This document shows, in pieces, positions 1 to 8,373 of a stretch of 53,863 bases of DNA. This DNA comes from Candidatus Epulonipiscium sp. (GTDB lineage Bacteria > Bacillota > Clostridia > Lachnospirales > Defluviitaleaceae). Every line of letters starts with the position of its first letter. Position 1 is the first letter of the stretch. The stretch covers positions 1-53,863 of the forward strand of contig JAAYPH010000178.1 in assembly GCA_012519955.1 (NCBI GenBank), in the 5' to 3' direction. The notes beneath the pieces are model-generated. The model was not told the origin of the DNA. It worked only from the letters and a program-made list of their open reading frames with translations, and made no database searches. A program made the translations under genes and the position numbers.

Positions 1-93
1 ACCCTTTTGTGTTTTGTTTTTTTGTAATTATATTTTAACACTTAAAAGGGATGATTTCTTTTAATTTTTTTGAACAAAAAATCCTTTAATTTC

Positions 94-119
94 AATGCCT
101 TTCGGCATTACTTGCCGAA
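94..119 (+). promoter_or_regulatory. Two overlapping hairpins in the leader of the first gene
   Basis: AATGCC (94-99) pairs with GGCATT (104-109). TTCGGCA (101-107) pairs with TGCCGAA (113-119). The two stems share bases 101-107, so only one can form at a time. They lie about 50 bases before the first start codon, and neither is followed by a T run. They may be an attenuator-like leader or the remains of a terminator from an upstream gene outside the window; the role is unknown. Confidence 0.35.
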
Positions 120-166
120 TCCAAGTTGAACTAATAATAGGCATCATTAGGACGGAGGATGAATAA

Positions 167-766
167 ATGATTAAGAATATTGTGTTTGACATGGGAAATG
201 TACTGTTATCGTATAGGCCTAAAGAATATGTAAAAACTATCACAACCGATGAGGCTATCGGAGAAGCGTTATTAAAAGAATTTTTATTTAGTGAAGAATG
301 GATTATGCTGGATGCAGGAGCCATTACTGAGGAGGAAGCGGTAAAAAGGGTACAAGCCAGAATTCCGCAATATGCTGAATATGTACAAAAAACCATGGAC
401 AACTGGCATACAGATTTAACTCCGATAGAAGGCATGCCGGAGTTGGTAGCATTACTAAAGGAAAAAGGTTACAAGCTCTATCTTCTTTCTAATACGAGTT
501 TGAGGTTTTATCAGTATCAGCCCCAGGTAGAGATGTTTAAACTTTTTGATGGCTTTTTTATTTCTGCCAAGGAGCGTTTATTAAAACCTCAAAAAGAAAT
601 CTTTGAGAGATTCCTGGAAAGATTTGATTTAATAGGCAGTGAGTGTGTATTTATCGACGACTTGGCAGAGAACGTAAAAGGAGCACAGGAAGCAGGAATA
701 GTTGCCCACCAATTTTGCGGCAGCGATGAGCTTAAGGAGTACTTTAAGAAAAACGGAATATTATAA
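167..766 (+). CDS. HAD-superfamily hydrolase (YihX-like sugar phosphatase type)
   Basis: The product has 199 residues, normal for the small HAD phosphatases that remove phosphate from sugar phosphates. Motif I is VFDMGNVLL near the N terminus, with the nucleophile Asp. Motif II is LLSNTS, motif III has the Lys of KPQKEIF, and motif IV is FIDDLAENV. A Cap1-type helical insert lies between motifs I and II. The start has an SD (GGACGGAGG) 9 bases upstream. It ends 13 bases before galE and probably forms one transcription unit with galE and the nucleotidyltransferase, which suggests a sugar-phosphate substrate. The exact substrate cannot be read from the sequence. Confidence 0.85.
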   Translation: MIKNIVFDMGNVLLSYRPKEYVKTITTDEAIGEALLKEFLFSEEWIMLDAGAITEEEAVKRVQARIPQYAEYVQKTMDNWHTDLTPIEGMPELVALLKEKGYKLYLLSNTSLRFYQYQPQVEMFKLFDGFFISAKERLLKPQKEIFERFLERFDLIGSECVFIDDLAENVKGAQEAGIVAHQFCGSDELKEYFKKNGIL

Positions 767-779
767 GGAGACGGGCGTC

Positions 780-1793
780 ATGAGAGTATTAGTAACCGGA
801 GGAGCAGGATATATAGGAAGTCATACGTGTATTCGCTTGATTGAAAACGGGTTTGATATTGTAATAGCTGATAACCTTTATAATAGTAAAACAGAAGCCA
901 TCAAGCGGGTTGAAAAAATCGTAGGAAGAAAATTAAAATTTTATCATGCCGATATGTGCAATCGAGCTGAAGTAGAGGAGATTTTTCAAAATGAGCAAAT
1001 AGATGCCGTGATTCACTTTGCAGCTTATAAAGCGGTAGGTGAATCGGTAGCAATTCCCCTTAGATACTATGATAATAACATACAGTCTGCCATTGTTGTA
1101 TTAGAGACGATGCAAAAGTACGGCGTTAAGAACTTTGTATTCAGCTCTTCTGCAACTGTGTATGGATTGCCAAAGTCAGTTCCTATCAGGGAGGATTTTC
1201 CCCTTTCTGCTACGAATCCCTATGGGCAGACAAAGCTTATGATTGAGCAGATATTAAGGGATGTACATCATGCCGCTCCGGACATGAACATTGCGATCCT
1301 TAGATATTTTAATCCCATTGGAGCCCATGAAAGCGGTTTGATTGGAGAAGACCCAAAGGGCATTCCAAATAATCTTGTACCGTATATTACCCAGGTCGCA
1401 GTGGGTAAACTAAAGAAGCTGCAAGTATTTGGTGGAGACTATGAGACCAAGGACGGCACGGGAGTCCGGGATTACATCCATGTCCTGGATTTAGCGGATG
1501 GACATGTAGCAGCCCTTAATAAATTAAAACAAAACTGTGGCTTAGTTGTATACAATCTGGGAACAGGTACAGGATATTCTGTATTGGAAATGATACATGC
1601 CTTTGAAAAAGTGTCTGGCAGAAATATCCCCTTTGAAATCGTTGCACGCCGACCAGGGGATATAGCCCAATGTTATGCCGATCCTGCTAAAGCTAAAAAT
1701 GAGTTAAACTGGGAAGCTAAGTTCGGTTTAGAAAAAATGTGTGAGGACAGCTGGCGTTGGCAGCTTCAAAATCCTAATGGCTACGAAGAGTAA
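780..1793 (+). CDS. galE: UDP-glucose 4-epimerase
   Basis: The product has 337 residues, the usual GalE length. This cytosolic short-chain dehydrogenase-type enzyme interconverts UDP-glucose and UDP-galactose using bound NAD. The Rossmann motif GGAGYIGSHT is at the very N terminus. The catalytic SSSATVYG and YGQTK segment (Tyr-x3-Lys) is in the middle, followed by the NPIGAH and GTGVRDYIHV blocks typical of GalE. I chose the ATG at 780, preceded by AAGGAGACGG. A longer reading frame back to 702 overlaps the HAD gene and adds residues foreign to the family. Neighbours before and after also act on sugar phosphates or nucleotides. Confidence 0.95.
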   Translation: MRVLVTGGAGYIGSHTCIRLIENGFDIVIADNLYNSKTEAIKRVEKIVGRKLKFYHADMCNRAEVEEIFQNEQIDAVIHFAAYKAVGESVAIPLRYYDNNIQSAIVVLETMQKYGVKNFVFSSSATVYGLPKSVPIREDFPLSATNPYGQTKLMIEQILRDVHHAAPDMNIAILRYFNPIGAHESGLIGEDPKGIPNNLVPYITQVAVGKLKKLQVFGGDYETKDGTGVRDYIHVLDLADGHVAALNKLKQNCGLVVYNLGTGTGYSVLEMIHAFEKVSGRNIPFEIVARRPGDIAQCYADPAKAKNELNWEAKFGLEKMCEDSWRWQLQNPNGYEE

Positions 1794-1834
1794 TTGAGTA
1801 TCAATTTAAATTATTATAAACAGAGGAGATTTCT

Positions 1835-2755
1835 ATGAAAGAACCAGCATTAGTTGTAATGGCCGCCGGCATGGGCAGCAGGTTTGGAGGTCTTAAGCAG
1901 ATAGAACCCGTTGGAAAGAACGGGGAAATCATAATGGATTTTTCAATTTTTGATGCAAGAAAAGCAGGTTTTAAGAAGGTCATCTGTGTTATAAAAAAAG
2001 AAATGGAAAGCGATTTTAAGCAGATTATAGGAGACAGAATATCTAAGAATGTAGAGTTGGTCTATGCTTATCAGGAAATAGACGATCTTCCTGAAGGGTA
2101 TAAAGTACCAGAAGGCAGAGCCAAACCCTGGGGGACCGGTCATGCAATTCTCGCATGTCGAGACCTCATAGACGGTCCTTTTGCCGTTATTAATGCAGAC
2201 GACTATTACGGCAAAAATGCATTTAAGCTGATTTATGATTTTCTCATAAATACGGAAGATGATGACTATTACCGTTATGCTATGGTGGGCTATATATTAG
2301 AAAATACTCTTACAGATCATGGACATGTGGCAAGAGGCGTATGTACTACCGACGAAAACGGTTATTTGAAGACGATTCATGAGCGTACCCGAATTGAAAA
2401 AAGAGATGGACTCATTCAGTATACGGAGGATGGATCCCATTGGGTTACCCTTCCTGATAAAAGCATCGTATCTATGAATTTATGGGGATTTACGCCCAGT
2501 ATAATGGAAGAACTAAAGGCTGCCTTCCCGGCTTTTTTAGATGAAGCCTTAAAAAACAATCCTGAAAAGGCAGAATTTTATATACCGGAGGTTGTGAATA
2601 ATCTTATAAAAAGCAAAAAAGCTCTGGTAAAGGTTCTTGAATCTAAAGACAGATGGTATGGGGTAACTTACCGAGAGGATAAAGATAAAATCGTAGAAGC
2701 CATCACCAAAATGCAAGAAGAAGGAATCTACCCTGATAATTTATCTATAGTATAA
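1835..2755 (+). CDS. Sugar-phosphate nucleotidyltransferase family protein
   Basis: The product has 306 residues with an N-terminal NTP-transferase signature: VVMAAGMGSRFGG for nucleotide binding, then KQIEPVG and the acidic NADDYYG, expected to hold the metal ion. The fold is that of GT-A pyrophosphorylases, which make NDP-sugars from sugar-1-phosphate and NTP. The C-terminal third is not the left-handed helix of GlmU, and the protein is not a close GalU match, so the sugar is left open. The SD AGAGGAG precedes the ATG by 7 bases. Position directly after galE, with no terminator between, suggests a shared role in cell-surface polysaccharide precursors. Confidence 0.8.
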   Translation: MKEPALVVMAAGMGSRFGGLKQIEPVGKNGEIIMDFSIFDARKAGFKKVICVIKKEMESDFKQIIGDRISKNVELVYAYQEIDDLPEGYKVPEGRAKPWGTGHAILACRDLIDGPFAVINADDYYGKNAFKLIYDFLINTEDDDYYRYAMVGYILENTLTDHGHVARGVCTTDENGYLKTIHERTRIEKRDGLIQYTEDGSHWVTLPDKSIVSMNLWGFTPSIMEELKAAFPAFLDEALKNNPEKAEFYIPEVVNNLIKSKKALVKVLESKDRWYGVTYREDKDKIVEAITKMQEEGIYPDNLSIV

Positions 2756-2798
2756 ACAGACTTTTTGTGTAGAATAGAGTATATATAGATAAATCAAA

Positions 2799-2814
2799 CA
2801 AACCAATTGGTTTG
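2799..2814. promoter_or_regulatory. Perfect 16-bp palindrome, candidate operator
   Basis: CAAACCAATTGGTTTG is a perfect palindrome just downstream of an AT-rich TATATATA segment (about 2780-2788) and 30 bases before the start of the membrane-protein gene. Size, symmetry and position fit a dimeric repressor site (TetR- or MarR-like), but no such regulator is encoded nearby. Without a loop and a T run it is not a terminator. Confidence 0.45.
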
Positions 2815-2844
2815 CACAAAGATGTGACACAGGGAGGTTCAGTT

Positions 2845-3486
2845 ATGAACGATAAAAGAAATCAAGCATTAATAGGCGTTATTTTGGTAGTAGTGGGATT
2901 ATACTCTTTACTGGGGCAATGGGTGGATCTCCCATTTATTAAGATGAGAAATTTACCTGTCTTATTTGTAGCTACTGCACTTTTGTTACTCTATTATACG
3001 AAGAAGAAGACTTGGGCGTTGGTTACAGGTATGACCATAGGGTTTCTAGGCATTCTTGGAGTTTTCCCAAGAGTTTATATTAATGCAGGGACCATTATCG
3101 CCCCTATGGTATTTATAATCCCCGGCTCAATTTTTATGATCTTATATTTTTCAAAACGAATGATAGGATTTTTAATCCCCGGGTGTATTTTAATTTGGTT
3201 TGGCACATTTGTAGGTTTAGTCGTCAGCGGATTAGCAGGAGGAATGATGGTTCCTTCGATATTCTTTGGAAGTATCGGGGCAGCATTTATTACAATGTAT
3301 ATCCTTGGCTATCCTAGAATAGGCAAATGGCCTTTAATTCCCGGAGGAATCCTTCTGGCATTTGGCTTTATGTTCTTTATGGGATTTTCTGTTGGAGTTA
3401 TCATTCGTTTTGCACCCAGAATAATTCCTATTGCTTTTATCGTCATTGGATTTCTTCTATTTTTAAAAGGCCGTAAAACCCAGTAG
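2845..3486 (+). CDS. Multi-pass membrane protein of unknown function
   Basis: The product has 213 residues and is almost entirely hydrophobic, with about seven to eight predicted helices separated by short basic turns. There are no catalytic motifs. The N terminus (IGVILVVVGLYSLLGQW) resembles the LiaI/LiaF-like transmembrane modules of Bacillota envelope-stress proteins, but this is only a resemblance. The start at 2845 is chosen for the SD AGGGAGG; the frame is open back to 2812, in the palindrome. The gene stands alone, with a strong promoter for the next gene behind it. Confidence 0.7.
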   Translation: MNDKRNQALIGVILVVVGLYSLLGQWVDLPFIKMRNLPVLFVATALLLLYYTKKKTWALVTGMTIGFLGILGVFPRVYINAGTIIAPMVFIIPGSIFMILYFSKRMIGFLIPGCILIWFGTFVGLVVSGLAGGMMVPSIFFGSIGAAFITMYILGYPRIGKWPLIPGGILLAFGFMFFMGFSVGVIIRFAPRIIPIAFIVIGFLLFLKGRKTQ

Positions 3487-3535
3487 AAGATGAAGTTTCT
3501 CCGCTAAAAACGGTATAGTTTGGAGAATATTATAT

Positions 3536-3564
3536 TTGACATAAATACTCGGAAATAGTAAAAT
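3536..3564 (+). promoter_or_regulatory. Sigma-A-type promoter for tcdA
   Basis: TTGACA (3536-3541), a 17-base spacer and TAAAAT (3559-3564) form a near-consensus housekeeping promoter. The start codon follows about 40 bases downstream. Confidence 0.7.
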
Positions 3565-3602
3565 GAATACTTAAAGAAGAGACGTTTTAAAGGAGAGACT
3601 TT

Positions 3603-4352
3603 ATGCTGCATTCATTTTCTAGAACAGAACTTCTATTGGGTAAAGAAGCAATGGAAAAACTTTATCAAAGCAAAGTAGCTATATTCGGTATAGGTGGCGT
3701 AGGAAGCTTTGTAGTGGAAGGTTTGGTACGTTCAGGCGTCGGTAAATTTATCCTCATAGATGATGATTCAGTATGCTTAACCAATATCAACCGACAGCTT
3801 CATGCAACGAGAAAAACCGTAGGAAAACCTAAGGTTGAAGTTATGAAACAGCGGATTTTAGAGATTAATCCTAAAGCAGAAGTAATCACTCATCAGACCT
3901 TTTTCCTTCCAGAAACCTCAGATGAAATCATTGAAGACGACTGCGATTATATTGTAGATGCTATTGATACGGTAACGGGAAAAATAGAACTGGTCCTTCA
4001 AGCGAAGAAAAGAAATATTCCTATTATTAGCTGCTTAGGAGCAGGCAATAAATTAGATCCTACGAAATTTGAAGTAGATGACATTTATAATACTTCGATT
4101 TGTCCCTTGGCCAAGGTCATGAGAAAAGAGCTCAAGAAACGTAATGTAGATTCCTTAAAGGTAGTTTATTCTAAAGAACCTCCTATTAAGCCAAGAGAAG
4201 AAGAAGTAACTACCTGTAGAGAAGGATGTATTTGTACGAAGAAAGATAGAACTTGTCTTGAAAAACGTCAAATACCTGGAAGTATTTCTTTTGTACCTTC
4301 TGTTGCGGGACTCATTATTGCAGGAGAAGTAATCAAGGACTTAATTAAATGA
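3603..4352 (+). CDS. tcdA: tRNA threonylcarbamoyladenosine dehydratase (ThiF/E1-like)
   Basis: The product has 249 residues. TcdA uses ATP to cyclise t6A37 of ANN-decoding tRNAs to ct6A. The nucleotide motif GIGGVGS is at residues 29-35, followed by the ThiF-type block DDDSVCLTNINRQ and the conserved CPLAKVMRKELKKR segment typical of TcdA/CsdL. SFVPSVAGLIIAGEV is the family's C-terminal block. Cys205, 209, 211 and 218 form an unusual small cluster in the loop before that block, which might bind a metal. The SD is AAAGGAGAG. A consensus promoter precedes it, and an RseC-like gene follows within 35 bases. Confidence 0.9.
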   Translation: MLHSFSRTELLLGKEAMEKLYQSKVAIFGIGGVGSFVVEGLVRSGVGKFILIDDDSVCLTNINRQLHATRKTVGKPKVEVMKQRILEINPKAEVITHQTFFLPETSDEIIEDDCDYIVDAIDTVTGKIELVLQAKKRNIPIISCLGAGNKLDPTKFEVDDIYNTSICPLAKVMRKELKKRNVDSLKVVYSKEPPIKPREEEVTTCREGCICTKKDRTCLEKRQIPGSISFVPSVAGLIIAGEVIKDLIK

Positions 4353-4385
4353 GGCACTAGAATGGGATTCTCTGGAGGTGATGAG

Positions 4386-4823
4386 ATGAGTGAAACAGGA
4401 AAAGAAATCGGAAAGGTTATTGCGATTAAGGATAAGTATGCCATAGTGAGCCTGGTGAGAAACGAGGCTTGTCAAAAATGCGGAGCTTGCAGTCATGGAC
4501 ATAAGTCAGAAGAAATGATTTTAGAAGCCGATAATCTCTGCAATGCTAAAGTAGGAGATCGGGTAGGTATAGATTTAGCCTATTCGGACTTTCTAAAGGC
4601 AACTCTTATTATGTACGGGCTGCCATTAATCGCATTATTTTTAGGTTTCTTTGCAGGATATTTCGGTTCAAACAAATTAGGATATGTTTCAGTTCAAGAA
4701 CCTGCAGGAATCATTGGTGCATTCTTGTTTATGGGAATTACTTATTTGTGGATTCGTTTAAGAGAAGAAAAATGGAAAAACCAGAATTACCGTCCTGCAG
4801 TAGTGGAAATTGTAGAAAATTGA
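4386..4823 (+). CDS. RseC/MucC-family (SoxR-reducing system) membrane protein
   Basis: The product has 145 residues. The N-terminal half carries a CxxCxxC cluster (CQKCGACS near residue 30), followed by a short beta-rich domain. The C-terminal half has two transmembrane helices (about residues 75-95 and 105-123). This is the RseC layout; relatives work with Rnf/Rsx electron-transfer complexes or redox sensing. No rnf gene is in view. I chose the ATG at 4386, preceded by TGGAGGTG, over an in-frame ATG 24 bases upstream that lacks a good SD. It probably shares the tcdA transcript and ends at a strong hairpin terminator. Confidence 0.8.
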   Translation: MSETGKEIGKVIAIKDKYAIVSLVRNEACQKCGACSHGHKSEEMILEADNLCNAKVGDRVGIDLAYSDFLKATLIMYGLPLIALFLGFFAGYFGSNKLGYVSVQEPAGIIGAFLFMGITYLWIRLREEKWKNQNYRPAVVEIVEN

Positions 4824-4836
4824 ATAATAAAAGAAC

Positions 4837-4879
4837 AAACCTCCTTATCCTTCATATAATGAAGAAAGGAGGTTTTTTT
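4837..4879 (+). terminator. Terminator hairpin that also buries the next gene's Shine-Dalgarno
   Basis: AAACCTCCTT (4837-4846) pairs with AAGGAGGTTT (4866-4875). An inner stem, CTTCAT (4850-4855) with ATGAAG (4859-4864), closes a three-base loop. A run of seven T (4873-4879) follows and runs straight into the ATG at 4880. The right arm AAGGAGG is the only SD of the downstream gene, so the same structure can stop transcription and block ribosome access. Confidence 0.75.
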
Positions 4880-5260
4880 ATGAAAGAAAAAGCGGTTTAC
4901 TATTATAATAAAGGGTATAATTGTTCTCAATGTATGTTAAAAGCTGCTGAAAAATATTATGGTTTAAATATTCCAGAGGAATGTTACGATCTGTGTAAAG
5001 GTTTAAATACAGGACTGGGGATTGGAGGTACTTGCAGCCTTATTTCTGCTGCAACAATGATCTTTGGGCTGCTTTTTGACGAAAAAACCGTAAAGCGTCT
5101 TAGAATGCGTTATATTGATGCCTTTCACGATCTGCATAAAGCTGTTAATTGCAGCCAGCTTAAGAGTCACAGAGAGTATTATGGCAATTGCAGCATACTG
5201 ATTGGAGAAGCTGCAGAGCTGTTAGAACAAATTATTGCAGAGGAAAAAAAGAAGTATTAA
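4880..5260 (+). CDS. C_GCAxxG_C_C family putative redox-active protein
   Basis: The product has 126 residues. Cysteine-bearing segments NCSQCM (near residue 14), ECYDLCKG, GIGGTCSL and NCSQLK/NCSIL match the C_GCAxxG_C_C family, small proteins common in anaerobes and thought to bind a metal or act in redox chemistry. It has no signal peptide. The ATG directly follows the T run of the preceding terminator, and its SD lies in that stem, so expression may depend on read-through or on opening of the hairpin. Its stop codon overlaps the stop of the convergent gene by 4 bases. The biochemical role of the family is not established. Confidence 0.85.
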   Translation: MKEKAVYYYNKGYNCSQCMLKAAEKYYGLNIPEECYDLCKGLNTGLGIGGTCSLISAATMIFGLLFDEKTVKRLRMRYIDAFHDLHKAVNCSQLKSHREYYGNCSILIGEAAELLEQIIAEEKKKY

Positions 5261-6765
5261 TTTATATGTTCATCTTCAAAACTGAAAATTCGTCTAAGAA
5301 GCGAAGTCTTATTTTGCCTTGAAGAATTTGCCTCCTCATTGGCAGTAATAATTAATGGTGCTTTTCTGACTTCCAGTTCTTGCTTTAAAATATTCATCCC
5401 TTTTCTCTGTGCAATGATTTTTTCTTCCAATACTTTTATTTCATTATTTTTTTGCTGTAATTCTTTTTCCAGGCTTTTGTTCTTTTCTTTTAAACTCAGC
5501 AATTCTTTTTTATGGGCTTCATTTGCTTTATTCAGCTCATAGGTTATTCTGGACAAGTCTTGATTTTTTGTTTTGAGGGTATATTTCAGCTGAGCGATTT
5601 GATGTTCTTTTTCTCTTAATTGTTTTTTGCATATATAGATTTCTTCATATACTTCATTCATATGCATTTTTATTTCATTGAGGTAATTGTCTACTTTATC
5701 GGTTACAGGAATAAATGTATCCTCTAATGGAGCCGATTTTCCAGAGATGATAGGAAAAACATCGGGAATAATTAAAAACTCTATTTGTTCATCCGGGCGG
5801 ATATAGATTTTATTGGCACGCAAGCGTTTTTGCTCCTGGAGAAAATTGCTTTGATAGGAAGCTTTAACAGGCTGTGTCGGCCTGTCGCTAAAATGGACAG
5901 AAGGATTTGAGAAGGTCTGTCCCCAATCGGTGGAATAGCAGCTGTACAATTTACCGTCCGATATCCAGGCCGCCCATAGATGGTCGTCAATCATAAACAA
6001 AGAACATGAGCTGATTTCTGCTTTTTCAAAGAGCTTTTGGGGTGTTTCCCATTTGGATTCGTTTTTAAATCTATAGAATAATGTGGAGTAGTGCTTTTCT
6101 TTTTTGATATACAGACACTGAATATTTTGGTTATTTAATAATATGGATTCATCACCAAAGGAAAGTCTGTTTTCATCGAAGGGGTAGAAATTACTCCAGG
6201 TATTCATATTTTGAGAGTATTTTTTATACCCTAACTGACATCCGTCCTGTACCTTTTGATAAAAAAGGAGTATATGATTGTTAGAATCTCTATAAACGGA
6301 AAATGGCTGATGCCCCAGGGGTTCAATGTAATCAATGAGAGAAGGTGTGTTCCAATGGGTACCTTTTACGGCCACTTGTTGAACTAAAGCATGTCTGTTA
6401 TTGTTGGGATCTTTCAAATTATAAAATAAGAATAAGTCTTCCCCTTGAATGATGGCATCAAAGTGTAAAGAATCCAGGAATCCAGTTTTACTGTATAAAA
6501 GTATTTCAGATTTCCATTCGTTAGAAGTATATCGATACAATAGGATATTGCCTGAAGTGTCCTGACAAAATATATGTATTTGATCGCTGTTATCAAGATA
6601 TACAGAGAAATTTTTAGTTCCGTCCTTAAAGATGATTTGCTTATTGGACCAGGCATCATAAGTATAAGTCGTACAGCAAATCCCATCTTTATGATCATAG
6701 AAAAAAGCCCATAATGTCCCTTTACTCTGTTTTATGATATAGTAATTTTCTCTTTCTTTTGTCAT
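5257..6765 (-). CDS. Asp-box beta-propeller protein with C-terminal coiled coil (paralog 1)
   Basis: The product has 502 residues and no signal peptide or membrane segment. Residues 1 to about 330 consist of repeated short beta units (pattern: hydrophobic strand, D/N-rich turn, strand, W-x-x-P). One unit has an Asp-box, STDWGQTFS, as in sialidase-like propellers; the catalytic Arg triad of a sialidase is not evident. Residues about 350-470 form a long heptad coiled coil rich in K, E, Q and L. The start follows AGGAGG. It is a clear paralog of the gene at 8419-9813: same order, same YLN-x-IK-x3-N junction before the coil. Location next to a putative spore-surface locus suggests a structural or coat role, but this is inference. 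Confidence 0.75.
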   Translation of the reverse strand: MTKERENYYIIKQSKGTLWAFFYDHKDGICCTTYTYDAWSNKQIIFKDGTKNFSVYLDNSDQIHIFCQDTSGNILLYRYTSNEWKSEILLYSKTGFLDSLHFDAIIQGEDLFLFYNLKDPNNNRHALVQQVAVKGTHWNTPSLIDYIEPLGHQPFSVYRDSNNHILLFYQKVQDGCQLGYKKYSQNMNTWSNFYPFDENRLSFGDESILLNNQNIQCLYIKKEKHYSTLFYRFKNESKWETPQKLFEKAEISSCSLFMIDDHLWAAWISDGKLYSCYSTDWGQTFSNPSVHFSDRPTQPVKASYQSNFLQEQKRLRANKIYIRPDEQIEFLIIPDVFPIISGKSAPLEDTFIPVTDKVDNYLNEIKMHMNEVYEEIYICKKQLREKEHQIAQLKYTLKTKNQDLSRITYELNKANEAHKKELLSLKEKNKSLEKELQQKNNEIKVLEEKIIAQRKGMNILKQELEVRKAPLIITANEEANSSRQNKTSLLRRIFSFEDEHIN

Positions 6766-6990
6766 AATCTTATCTTCCTCCTATTTTTAAGGTGAGCAGC
6801 CGCCCATACACTTCAAAATATATATTGATCATTTATATAGAAATGCCTTTATTCAGCTGTATACTAATCTATATGACCTATCAAAGGAAAATAGTACAAC
6901 CTATAGAAAAATTCTAAATATAAAATCCTTTTCTTGTAATCCATATTAACCCGTGATAAAATATAAAAAATCATTCTGAGGAGGGGGTAT

Positions 6991-8367
6991 ATGGATATGA
7001 CCAATATAAAACTGTCTGAACAAGAAAGAGATAATCTGATAAAAGAATTGAGTATTAAAGCCAAAGACTCCAACTATATTAATCCTGAATTGTATACAAA
7101 GTATGAGGTGAAACGAGGACTTAGAGATATTAGCGGTAAAGGAGTTCTTGCAGGATTAACTGAAGTAGGAGAAGTTCATGCATATATTTTAGATGAAAAC
7201 GAATTGGTACCTGTGCCCGGCCGTTTAAGTTACAGAGGAATAGATATAAAGGAAATCACCGAAGGCTTTTTAAAAGAAGGAAGATATGGATTTGAAGAGA
7301 CAGCATATCTCTTGCTTTGCGGTACTCTTCCTAATAAATCCGTTCTTGAGCAGTTTAAAGATTTATTATCCGATGCCCAAAGTTCCAAAGCGGAATTTGC
7401 TCGTAAGACCGTTTTACACATTCCAAGCAAAGATATTATGAATGTTTTAGGAAGAGGGGTACTAAGCTTATATAGCGCGGATCAAAATGCAGATGATATT
7501 AGTATAGAAAATGTATTAAGACAAAGTATAGAATTAATTGCATGCGTACCGCTGATTGCTGTCTATGGATATCAAGCCTATGTTCATCAATATCTCAACA
7601 AAAGCTTGGTACTGCACAGCCCTCAGCCGGAACTCAGTATAGCTGAAAACATCCTTCATATGCTGCGCCCTGATTCAAAATATTCCAAATTAGAAGCGAC
7701 CTTATTGGATTTATCCTTAGTGATCCATGCAGAGCATGGTGGAGGAAACAACTCAACCTTTACCACCCATGTGGTTACTTCTACAGGAACGGATACCTAT
7801 TCTGCCATTGCTGCCGCTATAGGTTCCTTAAAAGGTCCAAGACATGGAGGCGCCAACATTAAAGTAAGGCATATGTTTAAAGATATTAAAGAAAATATTA
7901 AAGATTGGAATGACGATGAAGCCATTAAGAATTATTTAACCAAACTTTTAAATAAAGAGGCCTTTGACCGTTCAGGACTTATTTATGGTGTTGGGCATGC
8001 CGTATATTCTGTTTCTGACCCAAGGGCAGAGATTCTAAAATCCTACGCAGAAGAACTGGCAAATGAAAAACATGTTGAAGAAGAATTCAATCTATACAAG
8101 AAAATTGAAAAATTAGCACCTGAAGTGATTGAACAGCACCGTAAAATGTACAAAGGTGTTTGTGCAAATGTAGATTTTTATTCCGGATTTATTTATGAAA
8201 TGTTAGATATTCCGGAAGAATTATATACTCCTATTTTTGCAATTTCCAGAGTTGCCGGCTGGTGTGCCCATCGCCTGGAAGAATTAACGAATGCAGGAAA
8301 AATCGTTCGTCCTGCTTTCAAAAGTGTGGCACCTAAACGAGAATATATTCCAATGGAAAACAGATAA
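6991..8367 (+). CDS. gltA: Citrate/2-methylcitrate synthase
   Basis: The product has 458 residues. It condenses acetyl-CoA (or propionyl-CoA) with oxaloacetate. Family blocks are all present: VPGRLSYRGIDI for the N-terminal lobe, the HAEHGGGNNSTF His segment, GSLKGPRHGGAN for CoA binding, the catalytic GVGHAVY and DPRAE stretch, and the C-terminal SRVAGWCAHRLEE. An N-terminal extension of about 60 residues is typical of the long citrate synthases in Clostridia. The SD GAGGAGGGG precedes the ATG at 6991. It is a single-gene unit with a bidirectional terminator, set between two leftward propeller paralogs. Citrate and methylcitrate activity cannot be separated by eye. Confidence 0.92.
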   Translation: MDMTNIKLSEQERDNLIKELSIKAKDSNYINPELYTKYEVKRGLRDISGKGVLAGLTEVGEVHAYILDENELVPVPGRLSYRGIDIKEITEGFLKEGRYGFEETAYLLLCGTLPNKSVLEQFKDLLSDAQSSKAEFARKTVLHIPSKDIMNVLGRGVLSLYSADQNADDISIENVLRQSIELIACVPLIAVYGYQAYVHQYLNKSLVLHSPQPELSIAENILHMLRPDSKYSKLEATLLDLSLVIHAEHGGGNNSTFTTHVVTSTGTDTYSAIAAAIGSLKGPRHGGANIKVRHMFKDIKENIKDWNDDEAIKNYLTKLLNKEAFDRSGLIYGVGHAVYSVSDPRAEILKSYAEELANEKHVEEEFNLYKKIEKLAPEVIEQHRKMYKGVCANVDFYSGFIYEMLDIPEELYTPIFAISRVAGWCAHRLEELTNAGKIVRPAFKSVAPKREYIPMENR

Positions 8368-8373
8368 AAAGAT

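Noticed and set aside
702..779. Longer start for galE, overlapping the HAD gene
   Set aside because: The extra 26 residues are unlike the family and overlap coding DNA; AAGGAGACGG directly precedes the ATG at 780.
5781..5990. Second-strand or shadow reading frames over the propeller genes and polC
   Set aside because: They lie wholly inside well-supported genes in other frames, have no SD and show no family motifs.
6872..6895. Sigma-K-like promoter for the leftward propeller gene at 5257-6765
   Set aside because: The -10 is CATATAGAT and the spacer would be 18, so two deviations; too weak to report as a site.
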